Shown here: positions 46,563-57,571 of the stretch, piece after piece
Layout of the letters: each line of letters opens with the position of its first letter
Position numbering within the stretch: the first letter of the stretch is position 1
Source: Rostrohypoxylon terebratum
Taxonomy: Eukaryota; Ascomycota; Sordariomycetes; Xylariales; Hypoxylaceae
Assembly (NCBI GenBank): GCA_022497145.1
Contig: MU385954.1
Coordinates: 1 to 64,000, forward strand
Length of the DNA stretch: 64,000 bases
Direction of reading: 5' to 3'
The notes under the pieces: model-generated
What the model saw: the letters and a program-made list of their open reading frames with translations, nothing else
What the model was told of the DNA's origin: nothing
The model's database searches: none
Program-made: the position numbers and the translations under genes

Positions 46563-48902
46563 CTAGGCCTTGCTCTTCTCAAGCTCCTTCTCTTCCACCA
46601 CCTCCTCAGCTCTCTCCTCCGACAGGCTCCTCCGGTATCGCCTCGTCCGCCCCTCAGCCCCCGCAGTTGCTACAGCCAGGTATACCGACCCCGGCCTAGC
46701 TCTCTCGCCTAGGATCGAGGCACGTTTGCCTGGGGCGGGCGAGCTGTGTCTAGCCTGCTCCCTACCCTCGGGCGTCTTGTCGGCGGGGGCCCCGGTGGAA
46801 GGACCAGCAATAGCAGCAACGTTAACGTCGTCGTCCCCACTGGGAGGACCGCCTTCCAGGTCTCTAAGTGCCTTCTCGCGGCTATCAGTCTCGTCGTGTT
46901 CCTCGAGTTTTTCCTGCCTCTCGCCAATTTCCCTCAGGTTCTTCTTCGCAGCTTCGGACACGCCGCCGGGTACGCCACCAGACTGCGTTAGGCTGAATGG
47001 CCTCAACCCTTTCGACGCGTTATTGCTCTGCGGTCTCTCGAAAGACCGTTGCCTCTCCCTCCAGGGAGGGCTCTTCGTCGGGCTGGCGATCGGAGCCTGG
47101 CCTGTCTGGTCCGTCGATATCTTGCTGAGCAACGGGCGGATGGCCCTCCTCCCTCTCACGCTCTCGGCGAGCCATCTTTCGATGCTGATGCGTCTAGGCG
47201 CCGCGGACGACCCGCCAGGTGTCTTTTGGCGTAACCTCTCCCTCTCGGCTTCCATACGCCTCTCGATCTCCGAGAGCGCGATGTCGTTCAGCGGGATGAT
47301 GATGTCGCTGTCCCCCGACTGCGAGCCGACGGGATCCTGCCAGTCCGCGTCATCGAGGAGCTCGGTGTAGCGACGCGGTTTCATGAGCTTCTTCTGCTGC
47401 GACGCGTGCTCGAACTCCGCTCTCCCCCTCTTCCCCTTCTGGCCGCCGCCTCCTGCCTTCTCCTCCCACGTATTGTGCAGCAAGTCCAGGCCCGGCATGA
47501 ATTCTGATAGTATGCTTCTGTGGCGGAAGTCGTGAGTTTCGTCGTCGCGCGGCCACTCCCCGTCCTCGGCGTCGAGGTCGTACGCGCGCTTCTCCAGCGG
47601 CGACATCTGCCATCGCCTGCAGCGGGCCACCAGCTTGGCGACACGCATCCCGCTCCCATTCGACGCGCCCTTCTGGACCGCGGCCCACAGGGCCCACCAG
47701 TCCCTCATGCGTGGATAACGTGTCATGTGCCTAGTGAGCATCGCTTTCCACTGTTCGTCCTCCTTGCAGCAGCAGAAATGCGCAGCCACGTACTCGGCCC
47801 ACGCGGGAAGCCTAGCCGCCTTGTCGAACCCCAAGATCGCCGACACCTTGCCGTCGCGGATCACTACATTGTAAGTCGATACGTCGCCGTGCGTCAACAG
47901 CACCGGCGCTGACTCGGGCATGTAATCTTTGAGCGTCTGAATTACGATTTCGTGCACGTTGTTCTCCTTCAGTTTGGCCCGTATAGAGTCCCATAACTGC
48001 TCGTCGTTCGCGAACGGTCCGAACCCGTCGTGCTGCGTGCCCAAGAGGATGTCGTGTCCCCACACAGGGCCGCCTGACAGACTCGAGATGGAATCTGCTA
48101 CGCACAGCCGCCATCGGGCCATGTATCGTGCCACCTCCTTCGCGATCTTCTCCCGCTGATCTTGGTCCAGGTCCCACCATAAATCGTATAACCGCTCCCC
48201 CTCCACCTTTTCCGAAATAGTGATCACCTTTCCACTCTCTTTCCAGCCTGCGAGCACGTGGGGCACGGGCACGTTCGATCTTCTGAGAAGCTGGGTAGCT
48301 CGGACCAAAGTGACCTCAGGCTGCTCCGGACCTTGGTCATCGATTGATTCGGTCAAGATGTATTTATCGCCGAGAGACCAGGTATGCATGTTGGGGTCGT
48401 TGTAGCTGAGCCGCAGACTCCCCTTGAACGGAAGCGAGTCGATAGCAGTGCAGTACGGCGTCGTGCAGGCGGGGCAAATATCCTGAACGTCACCTATTTC
48501 GAAGAAATCTTCGTCTATGAGTTTTGCCTGGCTGAACTTTTGCTCGCCCTTTTTACTGGCCCTTTCCGGTCGTTCCGCCGCTTGGATATTCCCATTCATT
48601 AGAAGGTTTCGTCCCATAATCCAATCTATGACGTGCTGCATGTTGGGCAACCTTTTTAACCTTGATCGGCCGAGGTTCATCAAATCTAATACAGCATCAG
48701 CTGCAGCGTCCGCGGCGTCCGTCTCATTTCCTTCCTCGATTTCCACTATGTAATCAGTACGAAAATCATCTAGCTCGCCAGCTATCTCTTCGAAAGGTAG
48801 TAAATCGTTAAGAGAGTCATCGTCCGCCAGCGCAACTGCATCCCTGCCGTCATCGCTAACAAAGCCTCCCGAAGGCTGCTTTGTCTCTCTGATTTCTGAC
48901 AT
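46563..48902 (-). CDS. APH/choline-kinase-like phosphotransferase domain protein, atypical
   Basis: A 779-aa intronless protein. Residues 1-140 are acidic and hydrophilic; a Cys motif CPACTTPYC (143-151) precedes the kinase-like fold. The aminoglycoside-phosphotransferase-type domain (about 175-410) shows LLRRSNVPVPHVLAGW, ITISEKVEGERLYDLWW and the catalytic loop HGDVSTYNV (338-346). In the family the next motif is ILDWE/IIDFG, whose Asp holds the metal; here it reads AILGFDKA (355-362), with Gly358 in that place, so catalysis may be lost or use Asp360. The C-terminal 370 residues are long, charged and probably disordered. Fungi carry many such 'phosphotransferase family' proteins of unknown substrate. 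Confidence 0.75.
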   Translation of the reverse strand: MSEIRETKQPSGGFVSDDGRDAVALADDDSLNDLLPFEEIAGELDDFRTDYIVEIEEGNETDAADAAADAVLDLMNLGRSRLKRLPNMQHVIDWIMGRNLLMNGNIQAAERPERASKKGEQKFSQAKLIDEDFFEIGDVQDICPACTTPYCTAIDSLPFKGSLRLSYNDPNMHTWSLGDKYILTESIDDQGPEQPEVTLVRATQLLRRSNVPVPHVLAGWKESGKVITISEKVEGERLYDLWWDLDQDQREKIAKEVARYMARWRLCVADSISSLSGGPVWGHDILLGTQHDGFGPFANDEQLWDSIRAKLKENNVHEIVIQTLKDYMPESAPVLLTHGDVSTYNVVIRDGKVSAILGFDKAARLPAWAEYVAAHFCCCKEDEQWKAMLTRHMTRYPRMRDWWALWAAVQKGASNGSGMRVAKLVARCRRWQMSPLEKRAYDLDAEDGEWPRDDETHDFRHRSILSEFMPGLDLLHNTWEEKAGGGGQKGKRGRAEFEHASQQKKLMKPRRYTELLDDADWQDPVGSQSGDSDIIIPLNDIALSEIERRMEAERERLRQKTPGGSSAAPRRISIERWLAESVRGRRAIRPLLSKISTDQTGQAPIASPTKSPPWRERQRSFERPQSNNASKGLRPFSLTQSGGVPGGVSEAAKKNLREIGERQEKLEEHDETDSREKALRDLEGGPPSGDDDVNVAAIAGPSTGAPADKTPEGREQARHSSPAPGKRASILGERARPGSVYLAVATAGAEGRTRRYRRSLSEERAEEVVEEKELEKSKA

Positions 48903-50277
48903 AATGCTAGCTTCAGCTCAAGATTGATTAGAAATACTTAATCAGGTAAGATTGGATCATTATATAGCGAAAGAAAACGAGAGTGGGATGACTCAAGATG
49001 TAAAAGTAAGGTAACTTGGACAAGCAGCCGCCTGGGATCAAGCAAACAATCTGTATCCATATCCAAAGTGCCTCGATCCTTTTCGGATCTCATGAATGTA
49101 CAGATACAATTCGACTAAAGTATTGATCAACAAAATTCACAATTGATTGTTCTCTGTGTTTCTAGCTTAGTCTTTCTCTATTAACCATATAGATCGCCAT
49201 AAGTATCGCTTGTACTGGTGTGGATCTTGTTGGAATGTCGTGGTAGTTTCATAACAAAGAACGATGATACTCGCAAACGGGGAAAGTCTTCGTCAATTGA
49301 CTTGCACGGATTGAGGAGCTCAGAAGTAGAAAGTTGAATGCAAGAATACGAGAAAATATGGCCTTCTCATGTCTCGACAATTGCCGTTTTCCTGTCGAAG
49401 GACCAATATCTATAGTGATCGATTAGTAAGAAATAAATTCAACAGTGAAACGAAATAAGGATTGGTTGTTATTTAGGTATGGGCTTCTTGTGGGTTGGAA
49501 TGGCGTACTAGCGATTCTTCAATATCGCACCACTCATCTAGCCATTGCTATGTCATTGCTATAATACCTGTAGAGAAATCAGATAAACATGCGAAATTGG
49601 TATAAAAGCAAACCATCATGCGCTATAGTTAATCAATAGATTGATGAACGTTTGTTGAATTCACTACCACTACTACCACTTATGTACTCGGGTCGCATCA
49701 AAGAGAAGAAGAGAACGCCGCCTTCTAAGATGTCAAAAAGGTTTGCTTAACTCCGAATGTGATTAAGAATCGGAAGTCGAAGAGAAGCGAAACCAACTCC
49801 CCATTTCCTCCGTAGCCACCCTCGCTCGTAAGCGTGATAAAATAATATGGTGTATCATGTATGAGGAATATTACATAGCAAGAACAGAATACCCCATCCC
49901 CTTCCCGGTGAAAAGCAACGCAATATGCAGGATGCTATTAAGTGTCAAAAAAAATGCCTATCAATGCTTCGTCAAAATCTAAGGTCGCTTTAGGGAAAGA
50001 AAATCGAATAGAAGGGTGAAGGTAGAAGAGGGCTTCTGCGATCGAGTAGAGCGGGAGTGGCGTAAATTTGTAGGTTCATAATTGAGAAGGGAAAAAAAAG
50101 ATAATGCTCAGTCCACCCCGCCAAAAAAGGATGAAGCGTAAGCATGACGGCGACAACGCCATACCAAGAGTGGTATCGAATTATCCGACTTCCGATAGCC
50201 GTGCCCCGAATCCACCCTGATGGAAAAAAAGTTAAGATTCAATTCCCCTTCCCCCCATTTTATCGTTTTCCCAAGTT
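48903..50277. other. spacer without a supported gene
   Basis: A 1.4 kb AT-leaning spacer. It includes the promoter of the kinase-like gene and the 3' end of the methyltransferase. No gene seen. Confidence 0.5.
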
Positions 50278-51498
50278 TCATGCCAAAGGTTTCTCCGCGA
50301 TGATCCGATATGTTGTTGTGATTAGGCGCATGTTATCCATCTGTACAAATGCTTGGCCGTCCAAACATAACCTATCCATGAGAATCTTGAAGTGCGGCGG
50401 CAATGCGTGTAATCGAACGAGGCCGTGGATGACGCGTCTTACGGAGCGGAAGTAGATATCGACCTTGTCGATGAGCGGGGCTTGTAGGCCGTCTATGCTG
50501 GGGTTATCCGACCTTGTGACGGTGAAGCCGGCATCTATGAGGGCCTTCTCAAAACTTGCTGGTGTCGGGGTGCCCACAGCGCCGATCAGAGGCTTAACGC
50601 GGCGCATTAGTCCCGCATGGACGGGATCCTCCGGCTTGTACGGCGGCAGGCTGACCCAATCTAGCAGCGAGAATTTGGCGCCAGGCTTTAGCACACGGAA
50701 AATCTCTCTGAACGTAGCAGAGGGATCCTTGCAGAGACTGAGCGCCTGGATCTCGTAGAAAGCATCGAAAGACTCGTCAGGAAATGGCAAAGGCAAATTG
50801 TTCTGGTCATGTACCACGAACTCATTGCTGAAACCGCACCGATCATTCCATTCCTTAGCCTGCGCAATCTGATTCGCGTCGATATTCAAACCAGTCACAT
50901 GAGCTCCGCTGAAGCTCGTCATGTGAGCGGCGACGCGTCCACGACCGCAACCGAGATCTAGTACCTTCATACCCTCCTTCAATCCAATATCCCTTGCGAC
51001 AGATTCCTCATATAGAAGTTGGTTGTCTAAGACAGACGCTTTCTTGTCCATCAACGGTGGGATGTACATCTTCTCGACATCCCCAAGACTGCAAAGATGG
51101 TTTAACACTGAGTAATAAGAGCGAAGACAGTCGCCGACACGTTCCTGATAATTGGGGCCAAAGGCCTTGACCATCTCATCCTCGTTGGCCCAATCTAGGT
51201 TATAGATTTCATACGATGCCATGAAGTCATCAACCTCCTTAGGGGTTAGGTTATGGATGTGCTTGAAGGCCTTGAGAATGGTCTTCCACCTCTTGGTTTG
51301 GACGGAGCGGTCAACTTGAGACTGGCCGTCATGACTGGCATGGTGGCGCTTTGATAGAGACGATGGTGTACGAAGTTGAGAAGCAAGTTTGACCTTCTCG
51401 GTACTCGTCTGACTAGAACGAGAACTATCGCTACTATCGTTCCGACCCGGTATCGCAGGCGCGATAGGAGGTTGTGATGCAGTTACTGCAGTAGCCAT
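50278..51498 (-). CDS. SAM-dependent methyltransferase, divergent Erg6-like (sterol C24 methyltransferase family)
   Basis: A 406-aa intronless protein. A Ser/Thr-rich N-terminal 70 residues are followed by an Erg6-like region and a Rossmann methyltransferase domain with motif I VLDLGCGRGRVA (179-190), HVTGLNIDANQ and motif-like EIFRVLKPGAKFSLLDW. The C-terminal half (VRRVIHGLVRLHALP... MDNMRLITTTYRIIAEKP) matches the sterol methyltransferase C-terminal domain layout. The aromatic block YEYGWGSSFHF of true Erg6 is not seen (instead YEIYNLDWANEDEMV). So it is a paralog rather than a clear ERG6. Substrate may be a sterol or another lipid; there is no cluster context. Confidence 0.78.
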   Translation of the reverse strand: MATAVTASQPPIAPAIPGRNDSSDSSRSSQTSTEKVKLASQLRTPSSLSKRHHASHDGQSQVDRSVQTKRWKTILKAFKHIHNLTPKEVDDFMASYEIYNLDWANEDEMVKAFGPNYQERVGDCLRSYYSVLNHLCSLGDVEKMYIPPLMDKKASVLDNQLLYEESVARDIGLKEGMKVLDLGCGRGRVAAHMTSFSGAHVTGLNIDANQIAQAKEWNDRCGFSNEFVVHDQNNLPLPFPDESFDAFYEIQALSLCKDPSATFREIFRVLKPGAKFSLLDWVSLPPYKPEDPVHAGLMRRVKPLIGAVGTPTPASFEKALIDAGFTVTRSDNPSIDGLQAPLIDKVDIYFRSVRRVIHGLVRLHALPPHFKILMDRLCLDGQAFVQMDNMRLITTTYRIIAEKPLA

Positions 51499-52032
51499 TG
51501 GCGCTTCCCACGACTACTGGTACTCTGAAAAGAAGGGATGAAAACTAGGGATTGGTAAGCTTTGTTGACGGGTGGTGTGTGAGGTATGCAGCCGGGCTGT
51601 GTTCTGTACCTGCGTCTGCGAATAGGATATCGGTCTGTGCGTGCGAGTGTGTGCGTATAGGGTGAATGAGGTATGCGTATATGTGGGCTACAGGAGGTTG
51701 TGTCTGGGTATTGCGTAGTCTGCTCGCGCGGACAGACAGATCTTGTTACGAGAAAGGTAGGTAAGGTAAAGTAGGTACCTAGGGATGTGAAGCTATGTGG
51801 AATGTTGTGTTGAGTCTCATATAAACACAGACGCGCCACTCGGTTTTCTAGAAATCACCTTTGACTCAGGTGTGTTGTTTTTATTTTATTTCTTTTTTTT
51901 TCCGAGGGACCCAGTTAGCTCTAGGTAGATCGGCCTTCAAGTGCTACTAGGTACTAGGTAGGTATTTCCCGTCGTATGATGAAGGGGGGGGAAATAGGTT
52001 TGCTCCGAGCGACCCGAAGGAATGAATGTGTC

Positions 52033-52074
52033 GTGTAGGTAAGTGTAGGTAAGTGTAGGTAAGTGTAGGTAGGT
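52033..52074. repeat. (GTGTAGGTAA)n minisatellite
   Basis: Four perfect 10-bp units plus a degenerate one (TAGGTAGG), in the 5' region of the methyltransferase gene. Confidence 0.85.
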
Positions 52075-52604
52075 ACATATAGTAGGTAGAGGTAGGCAGG
52101 TTATGTAGTGCGGATGCAGAAATTCGAGGTAATAATGGAAAAACGATGGGTAAAGATGGGTTCGGGTCACAAGCCAGACAGCCACAACAATGTAAGTAGA
52201 GCAAAGCGAAGCTAACAAGAAGCTGAAGGAGCTCTGAGTCGAGGAGTCAAGGAGTTAGGGAGTTCAGTGGTGTGCATGTGCACCCCTTTCGTAATAGAAA
52301 ATGAACGAAGCAGGTCAGGGAAAAAAAAAGACAGGGCTGCTCCGGTACGGATACGATTCCAGTACTATGGATGTATTGAAAAACAGGATAATAATCTAGG
52401 TCTGGGTTCAACTATCCTTAAGGCGGATCGAATTGATGTCCCGAGATGGGATGGCGAGATTTGGTGACTTAATGGTTGTAACCTGTCAACTGTTATTTTG
52501 TCATTGGTAGGACGACGTTTGTTTCTAAAACGATGTAAATGTTGGTAAATGCTTTGAAAAAAAATTCTTGGTGTAATGTGGTGTAATGTGTAATGCGCTG
52601 GTCA

Positions 52605-52642
52605 CTGGTTGCTGGTTGCTGGTTGCTGGTTGCTGGTTGCTG
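52605..52642. repeat. (CTGGTTG)n minisatellite
   Basis: Tandem CTGGTTG units, about five copies, ending in CTGTTGC. Confidence 0.85.
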
Positions 52643-53752
52643 TTGCCGTTGCTAGTGGGCTTCTTGTGACTGGCGATTGCCTTACCTTGAACATTCATGA
52701 TGTATGATGGATGTATGGTGTACATGAGGGTTAAATGTATCATGTATCCATATATAAAGCCTGGAGATATGTACTACTTCCATGTTCGAGTACTTACTTA
52801 ATTCCGACATTAGGTACTACTAGGCAGCTGGGTAGGTAGAATTTACATCCACTATATGTACCCAGTTACATATCTAATAGTTTAAATAATAAATTGATCA
52901 TTTTAAAGTTGGCTGTTGCTAACGGTTAGGCTTTTGAATTGGTCGATCGGATTGGTTTACCAAAAGACCATCAACAACTTAATAGGAAGACTGAACACAT
53001 CCGGTCGGTCGGTCCTTCCCACTTTCCACTTTTCCACTTTCCCCCACCAGGTCTATTCCCACTTCTTCGGAGAGGTCGGGCGCGCCTCGCTCTTTTTTTT
53101 TCCCCATGGATAGCCACTTATTTCCGGCCTCGCATTGGAAATTACAACCTGCAGGTGTAGGCGTTAAAATCTATGTAGCTGTGTAGGTATTGTATTGTAC
53201 CTAGCAGTAGCCCTGGAGGTTCTCATATCATCAATTATCAATTACATATGTCATAGGTACCTACCTAGTACCTACTAGGTAAGAGAGGTCGGATATATTT
53301 CTTGCAAGTTAGAACAGAAGCTACAGCCGTAGTTAACACCTGCGGCAACAACAAACCTTGCAGCCACATATGATTTTGATAAACGTTAATAACATGAACA
53401 TGAATTTCTACACTCGGATCTAATGGATGTAGGTATCTTTCCATCTTTTTTCCCACCTTTTCCATCCATGGATGCATTGGTACCTAGTAGGTATATCACA
53501 ATTGACCACCACTCCTTTTTTTTCACCTATATATCTACATATGCCATATACCTCTCTATTTCAGGTAGTTAGATCATTTTCCCGATGCGCCATTTCTCTC
53601 AAGGCTTAACATCACCCTCGCTTATGCCGGAAATGAGTCACTTACCGACTCTTCCTTTGTGCCCCTCTCCGATTTCTTTGATTTATCCATCACAATTACA
53701 GGCTTTGTATGTACCCTCCTCCCTTTATTACATTGTTTCTGGATCCTTCTAC

Positions 53753-53773
53753 CTCTCCTCTCCTCTCCTCTCC
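53753..53773. repeat. (CTCTC)/(CTCCT) microsatellite
   Basis: Polypyrimidine CTCTCCTCTCCTCTCC run, four imperfect units. Confidence 0.75.
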
Positions 53774-56188
53774 CATCCTATCCCCAGTCTCGTAGTTCCG
53801 CTTTTCCCTTGTTTACGCCTATCGTATCTCCACCCGCGGCTTTGCCGGGACCGGACCCTCGGATATGCTTATGGGGCCGTCGCTTAGAAATCCATACTCA
53901 TCGTCTTTTCTAACCTTTTCTCTTTTTTTTTTCAATCTCGTGATTCCATACAGTAGCTCAATAATACCATCTAACCGTGTTCAGCATTCGTTTTACACCT
54001 TTAAGTCGCATTACATGTTTCTGACCTATGACCTAGTACTAATCCTACCTACATTCGGAGTTGCGGTATCCAGTATCTCCCCCGGTCACATTCGCAAAAG
54101 CGATGTCGATCGCCGTAAATCCGCAAATTCTGTGACTAATAAAGCTATCATATTCTTGCCACTATAGTAGTGGACCGAGCGACCATCATCGGGTCATCTC
54201 GGATCGGAGATCGTGAGCCAGACGTGGAACCACCACACCTTTACTCGTGAATCGTGAAGCAATTCTGTCTCACTTCACCTTCTTTACCCCCCCTTTCCTT
54301 TCTGCTCTTCTTGGCCTCCTACATGGAGTAGGTAAACTTCAAGTTTTTGTTAGGTGTTGAAGTGAAAACAATTTTGTTGACTCTCATTAGACGAATGTTG
54401 TATCAGCCGATTTTTCATAGGGCCCCAATATGGTGGTTTGAAATGCGACGTTGATGAAACCACTTTTCGACCTTCCTGAGTTGTTGACCTTATATCTAAT
54501 CAACATCCAATCAGGGGGTCAGAATCCTTCAAATATTCTCATTTAGGCATGCGGCTCTTCAAAGTGCTGCTGAAGACGTCGAATTAAACTTTTAGTTGCA
54601 TCGCCACGTTCCTAAGTGATTCGGTTCCAGAGTGACGCTCCATTGGATCTTGGCTGTGTATTACTGTATCTTGTCCGGATCGGCACCAGCAAGTCATGGG
54701 ACTGCAAGATCCGACGTAGAACGCGTGGCAAGCGGACGGGCTGTGCCGAGATCCCAAGCAAGCGAGGATAAAGAGATCTCGAACTAGTTCCTGACAAACC
54801 CCAAAGGAGAAGTCGAGCCAAGGTGAACGAACTCCCATTCGAAGATGGGGTCGAATGAGATGCCGCGCGTCATGGGGCTAGAGGAACGATCCCATTGGCA
54901 CCAAATTCATTAATAACCAGGAAGAACTGTGACTTTCCGGCATATCCTAAATATATAGATATACGAAGTAAGCTCCCCTAGCTCCCTATTCCTTGTATTC
55001 CTCGTTAGCTGCGAGGCCTTAAAATGTACCTAGGTAGTTGGTTAAATACCCCTGAATATCTATACTCGGTGCCAAAATCCAAGAAAGTCGATTATCTACG
55101 TACCTAGTAGGTACTTGCCTATTATAAGTATCATATACCTACACCGGGAAACCCGCGATCATACGATGTTTAGATATAAGTACCTACCCATCCTTCGAAT
55201 TGGAGAAGCCATTGCTTCTCACGAACCTCTAGCAACTAGGGGTGAATAGACATATTACATAACACAAACTGGTTTGTGGCATTTATCGAAGATGGATGTT
55301 AGGCTACTAATTTTTGATATATGTTACATCCCTATACCTTTAACCTAATCATAGCCGCATATCACTCTTACTTTGCAGCAGTAGGGCCTGACGCTAGCTA
55401 TGGAAATACCTGAGAGTTACATAGGTACTTTACCGGATCACGAGATACTCTATTATCCTGCAATCAGAGGAGACCCGATCATAGCCTCAGACTTCCATAT
55501 GCATATACCTACATTATGCGACGCAAACAGCCGTTCTCCCCCGACGCCCCAATCTAGCCACAAGATGCCTAGTATCGTGCCATGCTTTCTGTTTCTTATT
55601 ACGACAAGTATTGACCTATGATATAGCATGCGATCTCTTAAACTGGGTAATATCCAAACCCGGCGTATCAGGGGTGTGCCGCCTCTTATCCTACCCAGGT
55701 ATCTCGGCAAACTACAAGCAATAACCGCAATACAACTTTGAGTAACTCTTCGTTCATATATATAAGTGGCTATTATAACTCCTAGGTTTTATGATAATTC
55801 TTACTTAGGTGCCTAAATACTTACCTAAGAGATATTTCCATAGTTACTGACTCATAGTGAATACTAACCCTATAATCATGACATCTATTTTACCGCTGAG
55901 CACTTTGTAGAGTCGCTTTATCCCACGGCAATATACCACAAACTAATGCTGCTACTACAAATCAATACGAATATGGACGGAATATCCAATCTGTTTATAT
56001 ACTTACCTAATGACATTCTAGGTAGGTATATTTTTCCGTTTCAAAATCTTAAGCACCTAACCTAGCTACCAAGTGCCTATCACCTAACAATCATCTCTCC
56101 CTCTTATAGCTAGGTACCTACCTATATAATCGTCTACCTGAAATATTACTGATATCAAACATTTAGGTTAAGCTTCATAAGTTGGACG

Positions 56189-56432
56189 TAGGCTTCTGCT
56201 TTTCAACCCATAACCCACGCCCCATGAGACCCATGGGTACCCACGCTAAAGATTCTTACGCGTTAAGAGGATCTGTACGCGTTTAAGTGGGGGAATAGCT
56301 TCATAATACTGGATAATACCCAGATTTCTGGTATAAAAGGATCAAAAACTTTATACAAAAAAACCCATGGGTACCCAAGAAATCAAAAAACCCACGCTTG
56401 GGTACCCCATGGGTTTTTACGACTAAAGCTTA
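56189..56432. mobile_element. hAT-like MITE, copy 2 (longer copy), with 8-bp TSD
   Basis: Starts TAGGCTTCTGCTTTTCAACCC minus its last base and ends CGACTAAAGCTTA. It is flanked by perfect 8-bp repeats GTTGGACG (56181-56188 and 56433-56440). Its ends match copy 1 in the opposite orientation, with one T/C difference at the right terminus. The interior has further inverted blocks around CCCATGGGTACCC. Length 244 bp against 108 bp for copy 1. No coding capacity; it would depend on a transposase elsewhere. Confidence 0.8.
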
Positions 56433-57571
56433 GTTGGACGCATACATGAGTATTCTACTTGTTAAATACTAGCAGGATATTCGGTTAATATCGAAACACC
56501 ATGCACATTGGAACTTTTGGACCAGTACATGATGTCACAGTCCGGGACTATTTGCTATATAAAGGTTCCTAGTACTAATATATCTTCTAGGGGTTGGTGG
56601 ATGGGATATTAATATCCATGGATTACCAACCTAGGTACCTACCTATGTGAGCACGCAAAACATATTTAGGTACCCACCTCTTGCTATGTATTGAACAATA
56701 TAATAGTATACCACTTAGAGCTTCCTTCAAGATCAAGTATCTTCAGATAGGGGTTCGAAAGACTCGCTACTATTCACCGGGTCCCAAAGGTAGGTACAGA
56801 TAGCTGATTAGAGTACAACTGCTGTGCTTCAGTATAGTGAACCTACCTAGGTACTGCGATTCAAATCTATTGACTACCTAATAAGCAGATGAATTTATTT
56901 ACTGGATAGAGAAATAGCATAACCTACAGAACATTCTGCTTAGTTTAAATCATTACTTGTCTGGCACAGCACCTTCCAATATTTCGTATTGCATAGTGGT
57001 TGCGGAATGGGACATTTGGAAGGCTTATATCACCGAGCGATGAGACATCTGAGCTTCCTACTCAAATCAGATTACAACTCATCTCTTGTCGCTATACCTA
57101 TCTATACCAGCACGCCGGAAATCTTATCATCTTTGAACTCCAAGCCAAGCGATGAAAGATACACAATATTAGATGAAAACTGTACCACTACCTAAAGTAA
57201 GAAGGCCATTCATACGTATTTAAGAGAAAGACAAAAAGAGCAGTAGACAGGCTCGTCCAAAGTGGCGGTGAAAGTAACCGTAATGAATTATTCACATTAA
57301 TTATAATACATTAATGGCGCCGGCTTCGAGAGCCTTGCCCAGACCTCCCCTATGGACGCAGAATTTCTATTTCTAGCCACAGGAACCATGGGGCTGGGCG
57401 TGCGCATAGAATAAGAGTGTACAATAATAATCATGCTTTTTATGTGAATGTAAGTCCCTCATTCCATCTCATCGTATCACATTACGTTTCCATGTTCTTG
57501 ATTCCTCGACGTAATGTGTGTCCATCGCTCCGTTATGTGCCCAGCATCTCATGCCTTGACAAGTGCCCCGT

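Larger units (their letters stand above)
51499..57571. other. 6.1 kb gene-poor spacer with repeats and a mobile element
   Basis: The longest gap in the window. It holds a 10-bp minisatellite (52033-52074), a TTGCTGG array (52605-52642), a CTCCT run (53753-53773), repeated CCTAGG palindromes (for example 53255-53285, 55080-55105, 56625-56645) and MITE copy 2 (56189-56432). Open frames up to 118 codons are motif-free and overlap on both strands. No gene supported. Confidence 0.5.

Noticed and set aside
46570..47370. 266-codon plus-strand frame
   Set aside because: It is antisense to the C-terminal tail of the kinase-like gene, GC-rich third positions keep it open, and it shows no domain.
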